Source: Erysipelotrichaceae bacterium (lineage in GTDB: Bacteria; Bacillota_I; Bacilli_A; Erysipelotrichales; Erysipelotrichaceae). From it: a stretch of 64,000 nt of DNA. The position numbers were made by a program, and so were the translations under genes. The stretch lies in contig JARKSP010000047.1 in NCBI GenBank assembly GCA_029974225.1, forward strand, positions 1 through 64,000, written 5' to 3'. Below, in pieces: positions 12,406 to 22,408 of this stretch; position 1 is the stretch's first letter; each line of letters begins with the position of its first letter. The notes under the pieces are model-generated. The model had not been told where the DNA came from. It did no database searches and saw only the letters and a program-made list of their open reading frames with translations.

Positions 12406-14106
12406 TTAATTCTTTACAAAGTTGTTTAATCTAAAGCCGTCACAGACAATATAGCCAACACATTTATCAAAATAGATAAACTCAATGTTGCCATCATCAT
12501 AAATTTCATAGTGGGTAATTCTAAACTCATTGTTATCCGAGACTTCCTTCACCTTTTCCGCATAGAAGGTAAATTCATCAGTCAGGGTACAGCCATGAAA
12601 ATCAAAGAATGGCAGCAGGATTTTTTCGGTTTCCGTTCTTCCCCCTTTGACAACACGCTTAAAAGTCATCTTGACCCTGTTGTTTTTCAGATGCTTTAAT
12701 TTTACATCGACATGATAATCGTTAGCCAGCAGATCTCGGACAATGAACGGTTCAGGAATAAAGACACTCTTTCTTAAAGGTATCTGCAGTACCTCCTTAC
12801 ATTTTTCAATGGCTTCCTCAATATTTTTCTTTACGTTACTATCACCATAAAAATCGTGCTGCTGGATTCTCTTGTCAATGGCATATTTGGCCATCAGAAA
12901 ATAATAGTAGGCCGGAATATAATCACTGTCTTCGCCATCCAGATAGGTTGAACCTACCCGATAGGCAATATCGGCAAACTTGCAGTCGAAAAAGCCAGCC
13001 TCCATTACTTCCTTGTTTTCATTGAACAGATCATAATAGATGTTTTCCCCGATGTTTCGGTTTTTCACTACTCCTCTGCCGGCAATAAACATATCGGCTA
13101 ATTTGTACAGTGATTCATAATTTCCCGCCGCTGCACCGACTGAAAAATATTTAAAAGCTAAATCATCCTGAGCAATTCCCTTATTGGCTCTGCCAAAATA
13201 GTAAATATAACCTAGGGTATTGGCATAATTAGGATCACCGGTTCGTGAATACAGCTTTTCAAAAATCTGCTGTGCTTTAACCCAGTCACATTCAAACAGC
13301 TCATTGCCACCATAAACTGAATATCCCAGCACATCCAGTCCAACATTGTCATCTTTTTCTGCCAGGGTTATGACAAACCTCTTAAAGATTTCATCATATG
13401 GATATTCCAGCTGTGAAATCATTTTGTTTTCTGTTACATACAGCAGAACATTTCTCATTGTCTGATCGCTATACTCCCGGTCAGGCAGGTCCTTCTCATA
13501 ATTTTCTTTTACTATCTGAACTTCTTTGATTAAACCTTCCAGATCAAACAGATCATCCATCAGCTCTTCACCGTATTCATCATCATCTACCTCGGGACTA
13601 AGCAGACAGCCAAAAACAAACTCGATGATATCACCATTATTCTTAAACAGCCAGCGGTCAAAATCAGCATCCGATCTTTCAAATTCGCTTAAATAGCAGT
13701 ATTTCAGTACCATGTTAACCACATATCTCCAGCGATTAAAATCATCAACACTGGCATTTTTCACCTTCAGATTCATTAAGAAGGCAATCAGATCATCTAA
13801 GGTTGGCGTATATTCTTTTTCAAATTCAAATTTCGCAAGCATTCTTTTCATTTCGTATTCTTCATAATCCTGACCGGCAAAAACCAGATCAAAATAATCC
13901 ATACTGTAGCGGAAGATATTCCTTAAGTCATCAACTGACAGTTTAACCGGTCCGTCTCTTCTTAAATCAAAAGACAAAAACTTTTCTACTTTGTCTTTAA
14001 TCTTAACTTCCACCTCATAAACACCTTTTTCGATTTCATCATAGGAAACAACAATTCCCTTTTTATTGGTGCCGGTAACCTTAACTTTGTCATTAACTCT
14101 AAACAT
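12406..14106 (-). CDS. Sel1-repeat-containing protein with N-terminal KOW/SH3-like region
   Basis: ORF to 14130; ATG at 14106 has GGAGG upstream. NDKVKVTGTNKKGIVVSYDEIEKGVYEVEVK at N-terminus; YIYYFGRANKGIAQDDLAFKYFSVGAAAGNYESLYKLADMFIAGRGVVKN resembles Sel1 repeats. Confidence 0.7.
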   Translation of the reverse strand: MFRVNDKVKVTGTNKKGIVVSYDEIEKGVYEVEVKIKDKVEKFLSFDLRRDGPVKLSVDDLRNIFRYSMDYFDLVFAGQDYEEYEMKRMLAKFEFEKEYTPTLDDLIAFLMNLKVKNASVDDFNRWRYVVNMVLKYCYLSEFERSDADFDRWLFKNNGDIIEFVFGCLLSPEVDDDEYGEELMDDLFDLEGLIKEVQIVKENYEKDLPDREYSDQTMRNVLLYVTENKMISQLEYPYDEIFKRFVITLAEKDDNVGLDVLGYSVYGGNELFECDWVKAQQIFEKLYSRTGDPNYANTLGYIYYFGRANKGIAQDDLAFKYFSVGAAAGNYESLYKLADMFIAGRGVVKNRNIGENIYYDLFNENKEVMEAGFFDCKFADIAYRVGSTYLDGEDSDYIPAYYYFLMAKYAIDKRIQQHDFYGDSNVKKNIEEAIEKCKEVLQIPLRKSVFIPEPFIVRDLLANDYHVDVKLKHLKNNRVKMTFKRVVKGGRTETEKILLPFFDFHGCTLTDEFTFYAEKVKEVSDNNEFRITHYEIYDDGNIEFIYFDKCVGYIVCDGFRLNNFVKN

Positions 14107-14171
14107 TATCCCTATCCTCCTGCTAACCATATTTTATCATAGAAAGCCTCTGATAACTTATCAAACAATAA

Positions 14172-14205
14172 AAAAGAATGACACAACAACATCTGTCATT
14201 CTTTT
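14172..14205 (-). terminator. Terminator downstream of tRNA-Thr
   Basis: AAAAGAATGACA ... TGTCATTCTTTT inverted repeat. Confidence 0.65.
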
Positions 14206-14216
14206 ATCTTTTTACT

Positions 14217-14292
14217 GGTGCCGAATAGCAGAATCGAACTGCTGACCTCTTCATTACCATTGAAGCGCTCTACCGACTGAGCTAAGACGGCG
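14217..14292 (-). tRNA. tRNA-Thr(GGU)
   Basis: Minus strand GCCGTCTTAGCTCAGTCGGTAGAGCGCTTCAATGGTAATGAAGAGGTCAGCAGTTCGATTCTGCTATTCGGCACCA; anticodon loop ATGGTAA gives GGT; CCA encoded; D, anticodon and T stems pair; acceptor has two mismatches. Confidence 0.9.
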
Positions 14293-14406
14293 ACTGTTAC
14301 TATTATACTTTAATAATAACTGTTTCTCAACATCTAAAAGAATTGTTTGCGAAGAAAAGTAAATTCTAATCTATTTGCCAATCAGAATTTACTTTTTTCA
14401 TTTATA

Positions 14407-16104
14407 TCAGATTCTTTTTTCAAACTCGGCAATTACTTCTTCAACCTGACAGACAATGTCCTGTAGCGTCTCTTTTTTAAACGGATTTTTGAGATTAGAA
14501 CTCTTCAATAAATCAAAGTAGCCCATACTGCCACCCTTCTGACACAAACCTACATAATCCTTCCAGGCACTCTGTCTATCCTTCAAACTTTTAATATATA
14601 GTTCATAAGAACAGACCTGCGCCAAAGCATAATCGACATAATAGAACGGATAGATGAAGATATGCTGCTTCTGCAGCCAGTAACCGCCTTCTGTCATGAA
14701 TCTGTTGCCGTCATAGCTGCGCCACGGCAGATAAATCTTTTCAATCTGATGCCAGGCTGCTCTTCTTTCTCTGGCACTCATCTTAGGATTTTCAAAAACC
14801 CGATGCTGAAACTCATCAACCGCAACCATATATGGAATCTTGGTCAAAGAATCAGTTAGATGAGCATACAGATATTTATCCGCCTTTTCACCGAAAAACA
14901 AAGGCATCCAGTCATAGGCGAAATGTTCCATCGCCATCGAATGAATCTCATTGATTTCACTTGAGGAACCAATGCTCATCATCGATTTCTGATAGCGACT
15001 GGCCAGATAAATCTGGAACGCATGCCCGGCTTCATGAGTTAAAACATCAATATCAGCGCTGGTTCCATTAAAGTTAGAGAAAATAAATGGCGCTTTATAT
15101 TCGGGTAAAAAAGTGCAGTAACCTCCCAGATGTTTGCCAGCTCTGGTTTCCAGATCAAACAATTCATTTTCTCGCATAAATCTGAAGAATTCACTGGTTT
15201 CCCGGCTCATTTCATCATACATCTTCTGAGCTTTTTCTATTAATTCTCCGGTATCGCCAATCGGCAGGGCGTTTCCTTCGGGGAATTTCAAACCTTCATC
15301 ATAGAAATGTAGAGTTTCGACATTTAAACGTTTTCGCTGTTTTTCATATAGTTTTTGACAGACAGGAACAATAATATCCCGGACATTGTTTCTGAAGTCT
15401 TCCACCTCTTTTTTGGTATAATCATATCTTTCTCTGATCTGATAGGCATAATCAATATAGTTTTTAAAGCCCAGCTTTTTAGCCGTTTTGACTCGCTGTC
15501 TGACCAGTTTATCATAGATAGCGTCCAGCTTATCAGCAACTGATTCATACATGCCGGACCAGGCAAAAAAGGCTTCTTTTCTTATTTGACGGTCCGTTGA
15601 CTGCATATGTTTAAGTAAACCATAGAAATTACACTTTTCACCTCTGAACTCCGTTTCACATAAGGCTACATCCTTGGAATACTGCTGCATCAGTCTTGTT
15701 TCCCTAATGGCATCAAAAACTGTCAGTGGACTCATAAGTTTTAATTTTTTCTCCACTTTTTCCGTTAAGAAAGGGCCGTATTCTTCATCAAACTGTTTTC
15801 TGAAGGGGCTTTTCAACAGCTTTTTCGATAGGGATAAACTGACCAGCTGAATAGCTGCTCCTTTTTCATTGAAGTACTTCAATTCCCCTTCATAGAAAGA
15901 ATCGGTCTTGTCCATCGTGTTTCTGATTGAAGCAATAGAAAAAGCTGTAGCCAGTTTTGCGGCTTCCTTTTCTAATTCAATATATAAATCTTTAAACTCC
16001 GGATAGGTTTTGACTTTCCGGAATTTTTTACGATATTCTTTCAGTTGTTTTTTAACTTCCTTAAAATCAGGTCTGACATATTCTAAAGCACTGAATTTTT
16101 TCAT
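14407..16104 (-). CDS. pepF: M3 family oligoendopeptidase F
   Basis: 565 aa; DVLTHEAGHAFQIYLA (HExxH), AMEHFAYDWMPLFF. Confidence 0.92.
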   Translation of the reverse strand: MKKFSALEYVRPDFKEVKKQLKEYRKKFRKVKTYPEFKDLYIELEKEAAKLATAFSIASIRNTMDKTDSFYEGELKYFNEKGAAIQLVSLSLSKKLLKSPFRKQFDEEYGPFLTEKVEKKLKLMSPLTVFDAIRETRLMQQYSKDVALCETEFRGEKCNFYGLLKHMQSTDRQIRKEAFFAWSGMYESVADKLDAIYDKLVRQRVKTAKKLGFKNYIDYAYQIRERYDYTKKEVEDFRNNVRDIIVPVCQKLYEKQRKRLNVETLHFYDEGLKFPEGNALPIGDTGELIEKAQKMYDEMSRETSEFFRFMRENELFDLETRAGKHLGGYCTFLPEYKAPFIFSNFNGTSADIDVLTHEAGHAFQIYLASRYQKSMMSIGSSSEINEIHSMAMEHFAYDWMPLFFGEKADKYLYAHLTDSLTKIPYMVAVDEFQHRVFENPKMSARERRAAWHQIEKIYLPWRSYDGNRFMTEGGYWLQKQHIFIYPFYYVDYALAQVCSYELYIKSLKDRQSAWKDYVGLCQKGGSMGYFDLLKSSNLKNPFKKETLQDIVCQVEEVIAEFEKRI

Positions 16105-16190
16105 AATACCACCTTTCTCTTTTTAGGGACGCAAAGTATATTATACACTTTTATCAGCCAAAAACAAACCTGGAATTATCCAGGCCGGTT

Positions 16191-17114
16191 TTAGAAGTTG
16201 TTTTTTATGTACTTGACAGCACTGTTGGCGGCAATCGCCCCATCACTGGTCGCTGTAACTACCTGTCTTAGATCCTTATCGATAACATCGCCGGCTCCAA
16301 AGATACCTTCGATAGCTGTTGACATGTCAGCTTTAGCGAGGATATAGCCTCTCTCATTCAAGATGGCCTTATCTAAAAACGATGTTGCCGGATCTGCTCC
16401 GATATACGGGAAGATTCCTGAGCACATCAGTGGGGTAACCTCTTTGGTATCAACGTGTCTGATATTCAGGCCCACGATGTTATTATCTTCAATAATCAGA
16501 CTGTCGGGAAGATGTTTGTAGATGACATTGATCTTTTCGTTTTTCAATACCTCTTCGACCACCTTAGGTTCAGCTCTGAACTGATCTCTTCTGATGACAA
16601 TATTTACTTTTTCCACTAAGGAAGTAATAAATAACGCTTCTTCCAGAGCACTGTTTCCGCCACCGATAATGGTAACGACCTTATCACGATAGAAGGCTCC
16701 GTCACAGACGGCACAGTAAGAGATTCCCCGACCGGTAAATCTTTCAGCCATTGCCACGTCCAGCGGTCTTTCTTTGGTGCCGGTAGCGACAATAACTGCT
16801 TTAGCAGTGAATTCTCTTCCATCAGCTAAAACAACTCTTTTTATTTTATCGGAACTTTCAACTTTTACTACTTCCCCAAAATCAATTTCCGCTCCAAAAG
16901 CCAGACCGTGATTCATAAAAGACATCGCCAGGTCTACTCCTGAACTGCTCTGTACGCCAGTGTAGTTTTCAATCTTATAGGTTTTAACCAGCTTTCCGCC
17001 TGGACTTTCCTGTTCCAGAAGCAAAACTTTCATATTGGCACGTGAAGCATAGATTGCCGCTGTCAGTCCGGCTGGCCCTGCTCCCACAATAATTATTTCA
17101 AATTGACTGTCCAT
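16191..17114 (-). CDS. trxB: Thioredoxin-disulfide reductase
   Basis: 307 aa; IVGAGPAGLTAAIYASRA, SYCAVCDGAFYRDK (CxxC), GGGNSALEEALFI, GIFGAGDV. Confidence 0.95.
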   Translation of the reverse strand: MDSQFEIIIVGAGPAGLTAAIYASRANMKVLLLEQESPGGKLVKTYKIENYTGVQSSSGVDLAMSFMNHGLAFGAEIDFGEVVKVESSDKIKRVVLADGREFTAKAVIVATGTKERPLDVAMAERFTGRGISYCAVCDGAFYRDKVVTIIGGGNSALEEALFITSLVEKVNIVIRRDQFRAEPKVVEEVLKNEKINVIYKHLPDSLIIEDNNIVGLNIRHVDTKEVTPLMCSGIFPYIGADPATSFLDKAILNERGYILAKADMSTAIEGIFGAGDVIDKDLRQVVTATSDGAIAANSAVKYIKNNF

Positions 17115-18553
17115 AAATGTTCCTCCTGTAAAATATCAATAATCTCAATCATATCATCAATTAATACATTTGGTTTAGCATCGATTAAGCTTTGAAGCAG
17201 CATTTTATTCGAGGTTAATCCGATTGAATAGACGCCGGCATTTTTAGCACTGATAACATCACTTTCACTATCGCCGACATAGATAGCGTTAGTGAAATAA
17301 CCCTTCAGAGCCCTGATAGCCTTGATGATTGTTTCCCTGTCAGGTTTAGGGTTTTTGACCTGGTCAAGCCCTATCACCACTTCAAAGTAATCGTTTAAAC
17401 CGGTTACCTCCAGTCCCAGACGACAGGTGTCGGTCATCTTACTAGAGGCAATGGCCATATTATAATCGTTCTCCTTCAGATATTTCAGTAACTTTGTCAC
17501 ATTAGGCATTGGTTTAACCAGCTGTCTGTGGACTTCTCGGTTATGTTTTTTGTATGTTTCAATCATTTCTGCAATCTTTTCCGCACTGGCCTGAGGGCAG
17601 TATTTTTCAAAGGTCTGTTTTAAGGTCGGACCCAGAAAGGAAGCATAGTCTTCCTCCGTCAGTATTAAATCGGGGCAGTGAGTTTCAAAACTGTGTTTAA
17701 AAGAGGCATAGATGGCTTCCTGAGTATCCAGAATAGTGCCATCCAGATCAAAGATAATGACCGGCTTCTCACTGTAGATTTTCTTTCTGAAAGCACCTAA
17801 AAGTCCAGCAACTCCAATAGCCATAAAGACAGCTGAAACAAGCATCGCTGTTTTAAGATTACCAATCATCAGTGAATCTGACCTTTGGGTTTCAATCCAG
17901 AATCGGATTACTCCATACCAGCCCAGATAGCCGAACAAGCCATCGCCCCGGTAGGTTTTAGAGTATTTACGAAAAAGTCTGATCAGAATAAAGCCCAGAA
18001 GACACAGCATGGATTCATAAAAGAACATCGGTTGACGGTATTCATAATCAATATACATACCGCTTTTCAGAAATGACAGAATTCCATCAAAGTAACTTTC
18101 GTCAACCACATTGCCGTAAGCTTCCTGATTAAAGAAGTTGCCCCAGCGGCCGATTGCCTGGGCAATAAGAACATTGGGCAGCACTATATCCGCCAGATGC
18201 AGAAACTGAACGCCGTTTCTTTTTGTATGAAAATAGATGAAGCTCGCTCCCGCAACCAGGCCTCCCTGAATTGCCAGACCGCCATCCCAGATTCGGATAA
18301 TTGAAATCGGATCTGCCAGATAACCTGCCAGATCATAGAAGGCACAGTACCACAGTCGGGCTCCGATAATGCCAAAAAGCATAATACCGATGAAGGTATC
18401 ATCCAGAAAATCACTGGAATATCCGACTTTGGAAGCTTCTCTGGTAGCTAAATAGTAGGCTACAAGAGCCCCCGTTAATATGCATACGGCATACCATCTG
18501 ATTTCCAGGGAACCAATCCTTAGAAAGATGGACATCGTTGGAAAAAACTGCAT
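17093..18553 (-). CDS. lgt: Fusion protein: prolipoprotein diacylglyceryl transferase (N-terminal) + HAD phosphatase (PpaX/Gph-like, C-terminal)
   Basis: 486 aa; GARLWYCAFYD, WDGGLAIQGGLVAG, AQAIGRWGNFFNQEAYG (Lgt); then IIFDLDGTILDTQEA, SSKM, KPKPDRETI, YVGDSESDVISAKNAG (HAD) in the same frame. Confidence 0.93.
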   Translation of the reverse strand: MQFFPTMSIFLRIGSLEIRWYAVCILTGALVAYYLATREASKVGYSSDFLDDTFIGIMLFGIIGARLWYCAFYDLAGYLADPISIIRIWDGGLAIQGGLVAGASFIYFHTKRNGVQFLHLADIVLPNVLIAQAIGRWGNFFNQEAYGNVVDESYFDGILSFLKSGMYIDYEYRQPMFFYESMLCLLGFILIRLFRKYSKTYRGDGLFGYLGWYGVIRFWIETQRSDSLMIGNLKTAMLVSAVFMAIGVAGLLGAFRKKIYSEKPVIIFDLDGTILDTQEAIYASFKHSFETHCPDLILTEEDYASFLGPTLKQTFEKYCPQASAEKIAEMIETYKKHNREVHRQLVKPMPNVTKLLKYLKENDYNMAIASSKMTDTCRLGLEVTGLNDYFEVVIGLDQVKNPKPDRETIIKAIRALKGYFTNAIYVGDSESDVISAKNAGVYSIGLTSNKMLLQSLIDAKPNVLIDDMIEIIDILQEEHLWTVNLK

Positions 18554-18559
18554 TTTCTA

Positions 18560-19486
18560 TCACTCCTTGTTCATGTTAATCAATTCAACAACTCTCTCAT
18601 CCAGTATCTTAGAGAAATCATAGCCTTTGGCTTTTAAAATAAAGTTGTTGACGGCTGCTTCAATGATAACCGCAGCTGAACGCCCCTCCGAAAGTGGAAT
18701 GGTTATCTTTGGAATATTGACTCCAAAAATCGTAAACACCTCCTCTTTCAGATTCAGACGGTCATACTCAGCATTTTTGTCCCATCTTACCAGATGGATA
18801 ACATAATCGATTCTTGTTTTTTCAGCCGTAGCACCTGACCCAAACATCATCGCCACATCAATAACACCCACTCCTCTTAACTCCAAAAGGTTCTTTAGGA
18901 TAAAGGCCGCTTCACCGTGGATGTGGTTGTGGATTCGAAAAACTTCTACTCGGTCATCAGCAACCAGAACATGCCCTTTTTTAACCAGTTCCAGGGCAAT
19001 TTCACTTTTTCCGATACCGCTTTCTCCGGTAATCAGCACTCCTCTACCATAAACCTGCAGCAGAACTCCATGAACAGAATCTACTGGCGCAAAGAACTCC
19101 TCCAGATAAGCGACAATTTCCATTATCAGCGAAGAGGTTGGGGCATAGGAAGTGAAAATCGGGAAGTTTTTAGTTCTGGCAATTTCCAGCAGAATACCTG
19201 GACAAGGCAAGTCTCGGGAAATCAGAATCATCGGCAGTTTTTCATCAGTCAGATGATCAAAAACTTCTCTCTGTCTTTCTTCACTCATCTTGTGAATAAA
19301 CTTCATTTCTGTTTCCCCTAGCATAATTATGCGACTGTATATCTGCTCCGGGAAATAACCTGCCAGTTCTAAACCTGGCCTATTGACATTGGCATCACAA
19401 ATTTCTCGATTAAGGGAAGTGTCATCACCGTTAATCTGACGATAGCCAAAATAGTTCCACACATCTCTAACTGTTACTTTTTTCAT
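18560..19486 (-). CDS. hprK: HPr(Ser) kinase/phosphorylase
   Basis: 308 aa; GVLITGESGIGKSEIALELVKKGHVLVADDRVEV; ELRGVGVIDV. Confidence 0.95.
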   Translation of the reverse strand: MKKVTVRDVWNYFGYRQINGDDTSLNREICDANVNRPGLELAGYFPEQIYSRIIMLGETEMKFIHKMSEERQREVFDHLTDEKLPMILISRDLPCPGILLEIARTKNFPIFTSYAPTSSLIMEIVAYLEEFFAPVDSVHGVLLQVYGRGVLITGESGIGKSEIALELVKKGHVLVADDRVEVFRIHNHIHGEAAFILKNLLELRGVGVIDVAMMFGSGATAEKTRIDYVIHLVRWDKNAEYDRLNLKEEVFTIFGVNIPKITIPLSEGRSAAVIIEAAVNNFILKAKGYDFSKILDERVVELINMNKE

Positions 19487-22308
19487 TATTTTTCCTCCAA
19501 AATTCTTTTTAAATACTGCCCGGTATAACTTTCTTTTACTTCGGCAACCTCCTGAATGGTTCCGCAGGCTACCACATATCCGCCCTGGTCTCCCCCATCC
19601 GGACCTAAATCAATTATATAATCAGCATTCTTTATCACATCTAAATTATGCTCAATAACCAGAACGGTATCTCCGTTATCAACAATTCTCTGCAGTACCT
19701 TTAACAGCTTATCCACATCATAACTGTGTAAGCCTGTGGTTGGCTCATCCAGAATAAACAGCGTTTTACCGGTAGCTTTTTTATGCAGTTCACTGGCCAG
19801 CTTGACCCTTTGAGCTTCACCGCCGGAAATTGTCGTTGCTGACTGACCAAGTTTGATATAACCCAGACCCACATCATATAGAGCCTGCATTTTGTTTTTA
19901 ATCTTATAGATCGGTCCAAAGAACTCCAGAGCTTCTTCAACGGTCATCTCTAATACATCATAGATATTTTTTCCCTTATAGTACACCTGTAATGTCTCTT
20001 CATTATATCTTTTGCCGTCACAGACATCACAGACAACATAAACATCCGGTAAAAAGTTCATGCTGATTCTTCTTACGCCATCACCCCAGCAGGAATCACA
20101 CCTTCCGCCAGGCACATTAAAGGAAAACCTTGATTTGGTATATCCTCTCAGCTTTGCTTCCGGAGTCAGGGCAAACAGGTCTCTGATATCATCAAAGACA
20201 CTGGTGTAGGTCGCCGGATTACTTCTTGGAGTGCGGCCAATCGGATTCTGGTCGATTTCAATAATCTTGTCGATGTTTTCCAGACCCAGGATTTTTTCTA
20301 CTTTTCCCGGTCTGATTCGGACATTGCCCAGATTCTGACGGACACTCTTACCGATTACTTCATTGACCAGCGTGCTTTTGCCGGAACCGGAAACGCCGGT
20401 AACACAGACAAAGGTACCTAAGGGTATCTTGACTTCAATATTCTTCAGATTATTTTCTGCCGCTTTTATGATGCTCAAAAAAGACCCGTTGCCCGTTCTG
20501 ACTTTTTCCGGAATTTCAATCCTTCTTTTTTTTGCCAGATACTGACCGGTAATGCTCTTTTTACAATCTACTATTTTATCAGCCGGACCGTTGTAGACGA
20601 TTTCACCACCATGAATTCCGGCTAACGGGCCAACATCAACAATCCAGTCACACTCGCGCATCGTTTCTTCATCATGTTCTACAACAATCAGAGTATTTCC
20701 CAGATCACGCATATTCTTCAGCGTCTGAATCAGCTTGGCATTATCCTTCTGATGCAGACCGATTGACGGTTCATCCAAAACATATAGAACGCCGGTTAAT
20801 CGGGAGCCGATCTGGGTAGCCAGACGAATTCTCTGAGCTTCGCCACCTGACAGTGTTCCGGCCATTCTGTCCAGAGTCAGATATTCCAGGCCGACATCTC
20901 TTAGAAAGCTCAGACGACTGTAGATTTCTTTTAAGACACCCTCGGCAATGGTCTTCTGTGTTTCTGTCAGCTGCAGACTGCCGATAAACTCAAGCAGCTG
21001 CTTGATGCTCATTTCCGTCCATTCAATAATGTTTTTATTACCGATTCTGACCGATAAGGCAATCTCGTTTAATCTTTTGCCCTGACAGGTGGAACACTGC
21101 AGCTCTGACATATAGGAGCCATAGATATCCTTGGCAAAAGCACTGGTGGTTTCCATAAATCTTCTCTCAATCAGATTCAAAACACCTTCAACATAATCGG
21201 TAGAGGTTCTGGTAACTCCACCTCGTGAAGTTATTGAATAACTGATCGGTTCTCTGGAACCATAGAGAATAATATCCATTTCTTTTCTGGTGAAATCCTT
21301 CAGTGGCTTATCCTGATCAATCTGATAATGATCCAATAGAATCTTGAAGTTTTTCCATTCCAGATTCTCGGTATTGACTATTCGGCGATAATATCTGATA
21401 CCCCCCTGATTGATACTTAATTCTTTATCCGGTATCAGGATATCGATATCGACCTTCTGCTTGAAGCCCAGACCGTTACAGTCAGGGCAGGCTCCTAAAG
21501 GCGAGTTAAAAGAAAACAGTCGGGGTTCCAGTTTAGGGACACTGAAGCCACAGTACTTGCAGGCATAGTGATTGGAAAACAGAAACTCTTTATCCGAACT
21601 TTTGACAACAACCAGACCATCAGAAATAGATAAAGCTGTTTCAATGGAGTCAAAGATTCTTGAGCGGTTTTCTTCCTTTTTAACCATTCTGTCAATTACA
21701 ACATTGATATCGTGCTTAAAGTTTTTGTCCAGGGCTATCTCTTCTTCCAGAAGTCTGATTTCACCATCGACTTCCGCTCTGATAAAGCCCTCTTTCAGAA
21801 GCTTGGCCAGCAGATCCTTGTGGGTGCCCTTTTTCTGCTTGACAACCGGAGCCATAATGGTAATTCTGGCTCCATCTTCCAGATTCATCACCGAATTAAG
21901 CATCTCATTGATAGTCTGCGAAGTGATCGGCTCATTATGAATCGGACAGTAAGGAATTCCGATTCTGGCAAACAGCAGACGCATAAAATCATAGATTTCA
22001 GTAGTTGTGCCCACTGTACTTCTGGGGTTATTGCTGGTTGACTTCTGGTCAATGGCAATAGCTGGAGATAAGCCCTCAATTGACTCGACATTTGGTTTAT
22101 CCACGCCACCTAAAAACTGTCTGGCATAGGTAGACAGCGATTCAATATATCTTCTCTGCCCTTCGGCATAAATAGTATCAAAGGCTAAAGAGGTTTTCCC
22201 TGAACCCGATAATCCGGTCATCACAATGAATTTATCTCGGGGAATATCCAGGGTCACTCCCTTAAGATTGTTTTCTTTAGCTGAAACAATTGAAATTCTG
22301 TTCTTCAT
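19486..22308 (-). CDS. uvrA: Excinuclease ABC subunit A
   Basis: 940 aa; GLSGSGKTSLAFDTIYAEGQRRYIESLSTYARQFL, zinc fingers, two LSGGEAQR-type signatures. Confidence 0.98.
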   Translation of the reverse strand: MKNRISIVSAKENNLKGVTLDIPRDKFIVMTGLSGSGKTSLAFDTIYAEGQRRYIESLSTYARQFLGGVDKPNVESIEGLSPAIAIDQKSTSNNPRSTVGTTTEIYDFMRLLFARIGIPYCPIHNEPITSQTINEMLNSVMNLEDGARITIMAPVVKQKKGTHKDLLAKLLKEGFIRAEVDGEIRLLEEEIALDKNFKHDINVVIDRMVKKEENRSRIFDSIETALSISDGLVVVKSSDKEFLFSNHYACKYCGFSVPKLEPRLFSFNSPLGACPDCNGLGFKQKVDIDILIPDKELSINQGGIRYYRRIVNTENLEWKNFKILLDHYQIDQDKPLKDFTRKEMDIILYGSREPISYSITSRGGVTRTSTDYVEGVLNLIERRFMETTSAFAKDIYGSYMSELQCSTCQGKRLNEIALSVRIGNKNIIEWTEMSIKQLLEFIGSLQLTETQKTIAEGVLKEIYSRLSFLRDVGLEYLTLDRMAGTLSGGEAQRIRLATQIGSRLTGVLYVLDEPSIGLHQKDNAKLIQTLKNMRDLGNTLIVVEHDEETMRECDWIVDVGPLAGIHGGEIVYNGPADKIVDCKKSITGQYLAKKRRIEIPEKVRTGNGSFLSIIKAAENNLKNIEVKIPLGTFVCVTGVSGSGKSTLVNEVIGKSVRQNLGNVRIRPGKVEKILGLENIDKIIEIDQNPIGRTPRSNPATYTSVFDDIRDLFALTPEAKLRGYTKSRFSFNVPGGRCDSCWGDGVRRISMNFLPDVYVVCDVCDGKRYNEETLQVYYKGKNIYDVLEMTVEEALEFFGPIYKIKNKMQALYDVGLGYIKLGQSATTISGGEAQRVKLASELHKKATGKTLFILDEPTTGLHSYDVDKLLKVLQRIVDNGDTVLVIEHNLDVIKNADYIIDLGPDGGDQGGYVVACGTIQEVAEVKESYTGQYLKRILEEK

Positions 22309-22333
22309 ATTTACCTCTATTTTACACCTTTCT

Positions 22334-22344
22334 ATTTTATCATA
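22334..22344 (-). promoter_or_regulatory. Extended -10-like element (TATGATAAAAT) of uvrA operon
   Basis: Plus attttatcata; 26 nt upstream of uvrA start. Confidence 0.5.
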
Positions 22345-22376
22345 AATGTAAAATAATATATAATGTATTGACTAAA

Positions 22377-22387
22377 AATGTTATAAT
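22377..22387 (+). promoter_or_regulatory. Extended -10 element (AATGTTATAAT) of the XpaC/AAA cluster
   Basis: TGnTATAAT immediately upstream of RBS GGGAGG and ATG 22409. Confidence 0.55.
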
Positions 22388-22408
22388 AATCTAAATGGGA
22401 GGTATACC

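Noticed and set aside
22368-22387. TTGACT as a -35 for the XpaC-cluster promoter
   Set aside because: Spacing to TATAAT is only 8 nt, incompatible with sigma-A; the extended -10 alone is the better reading.
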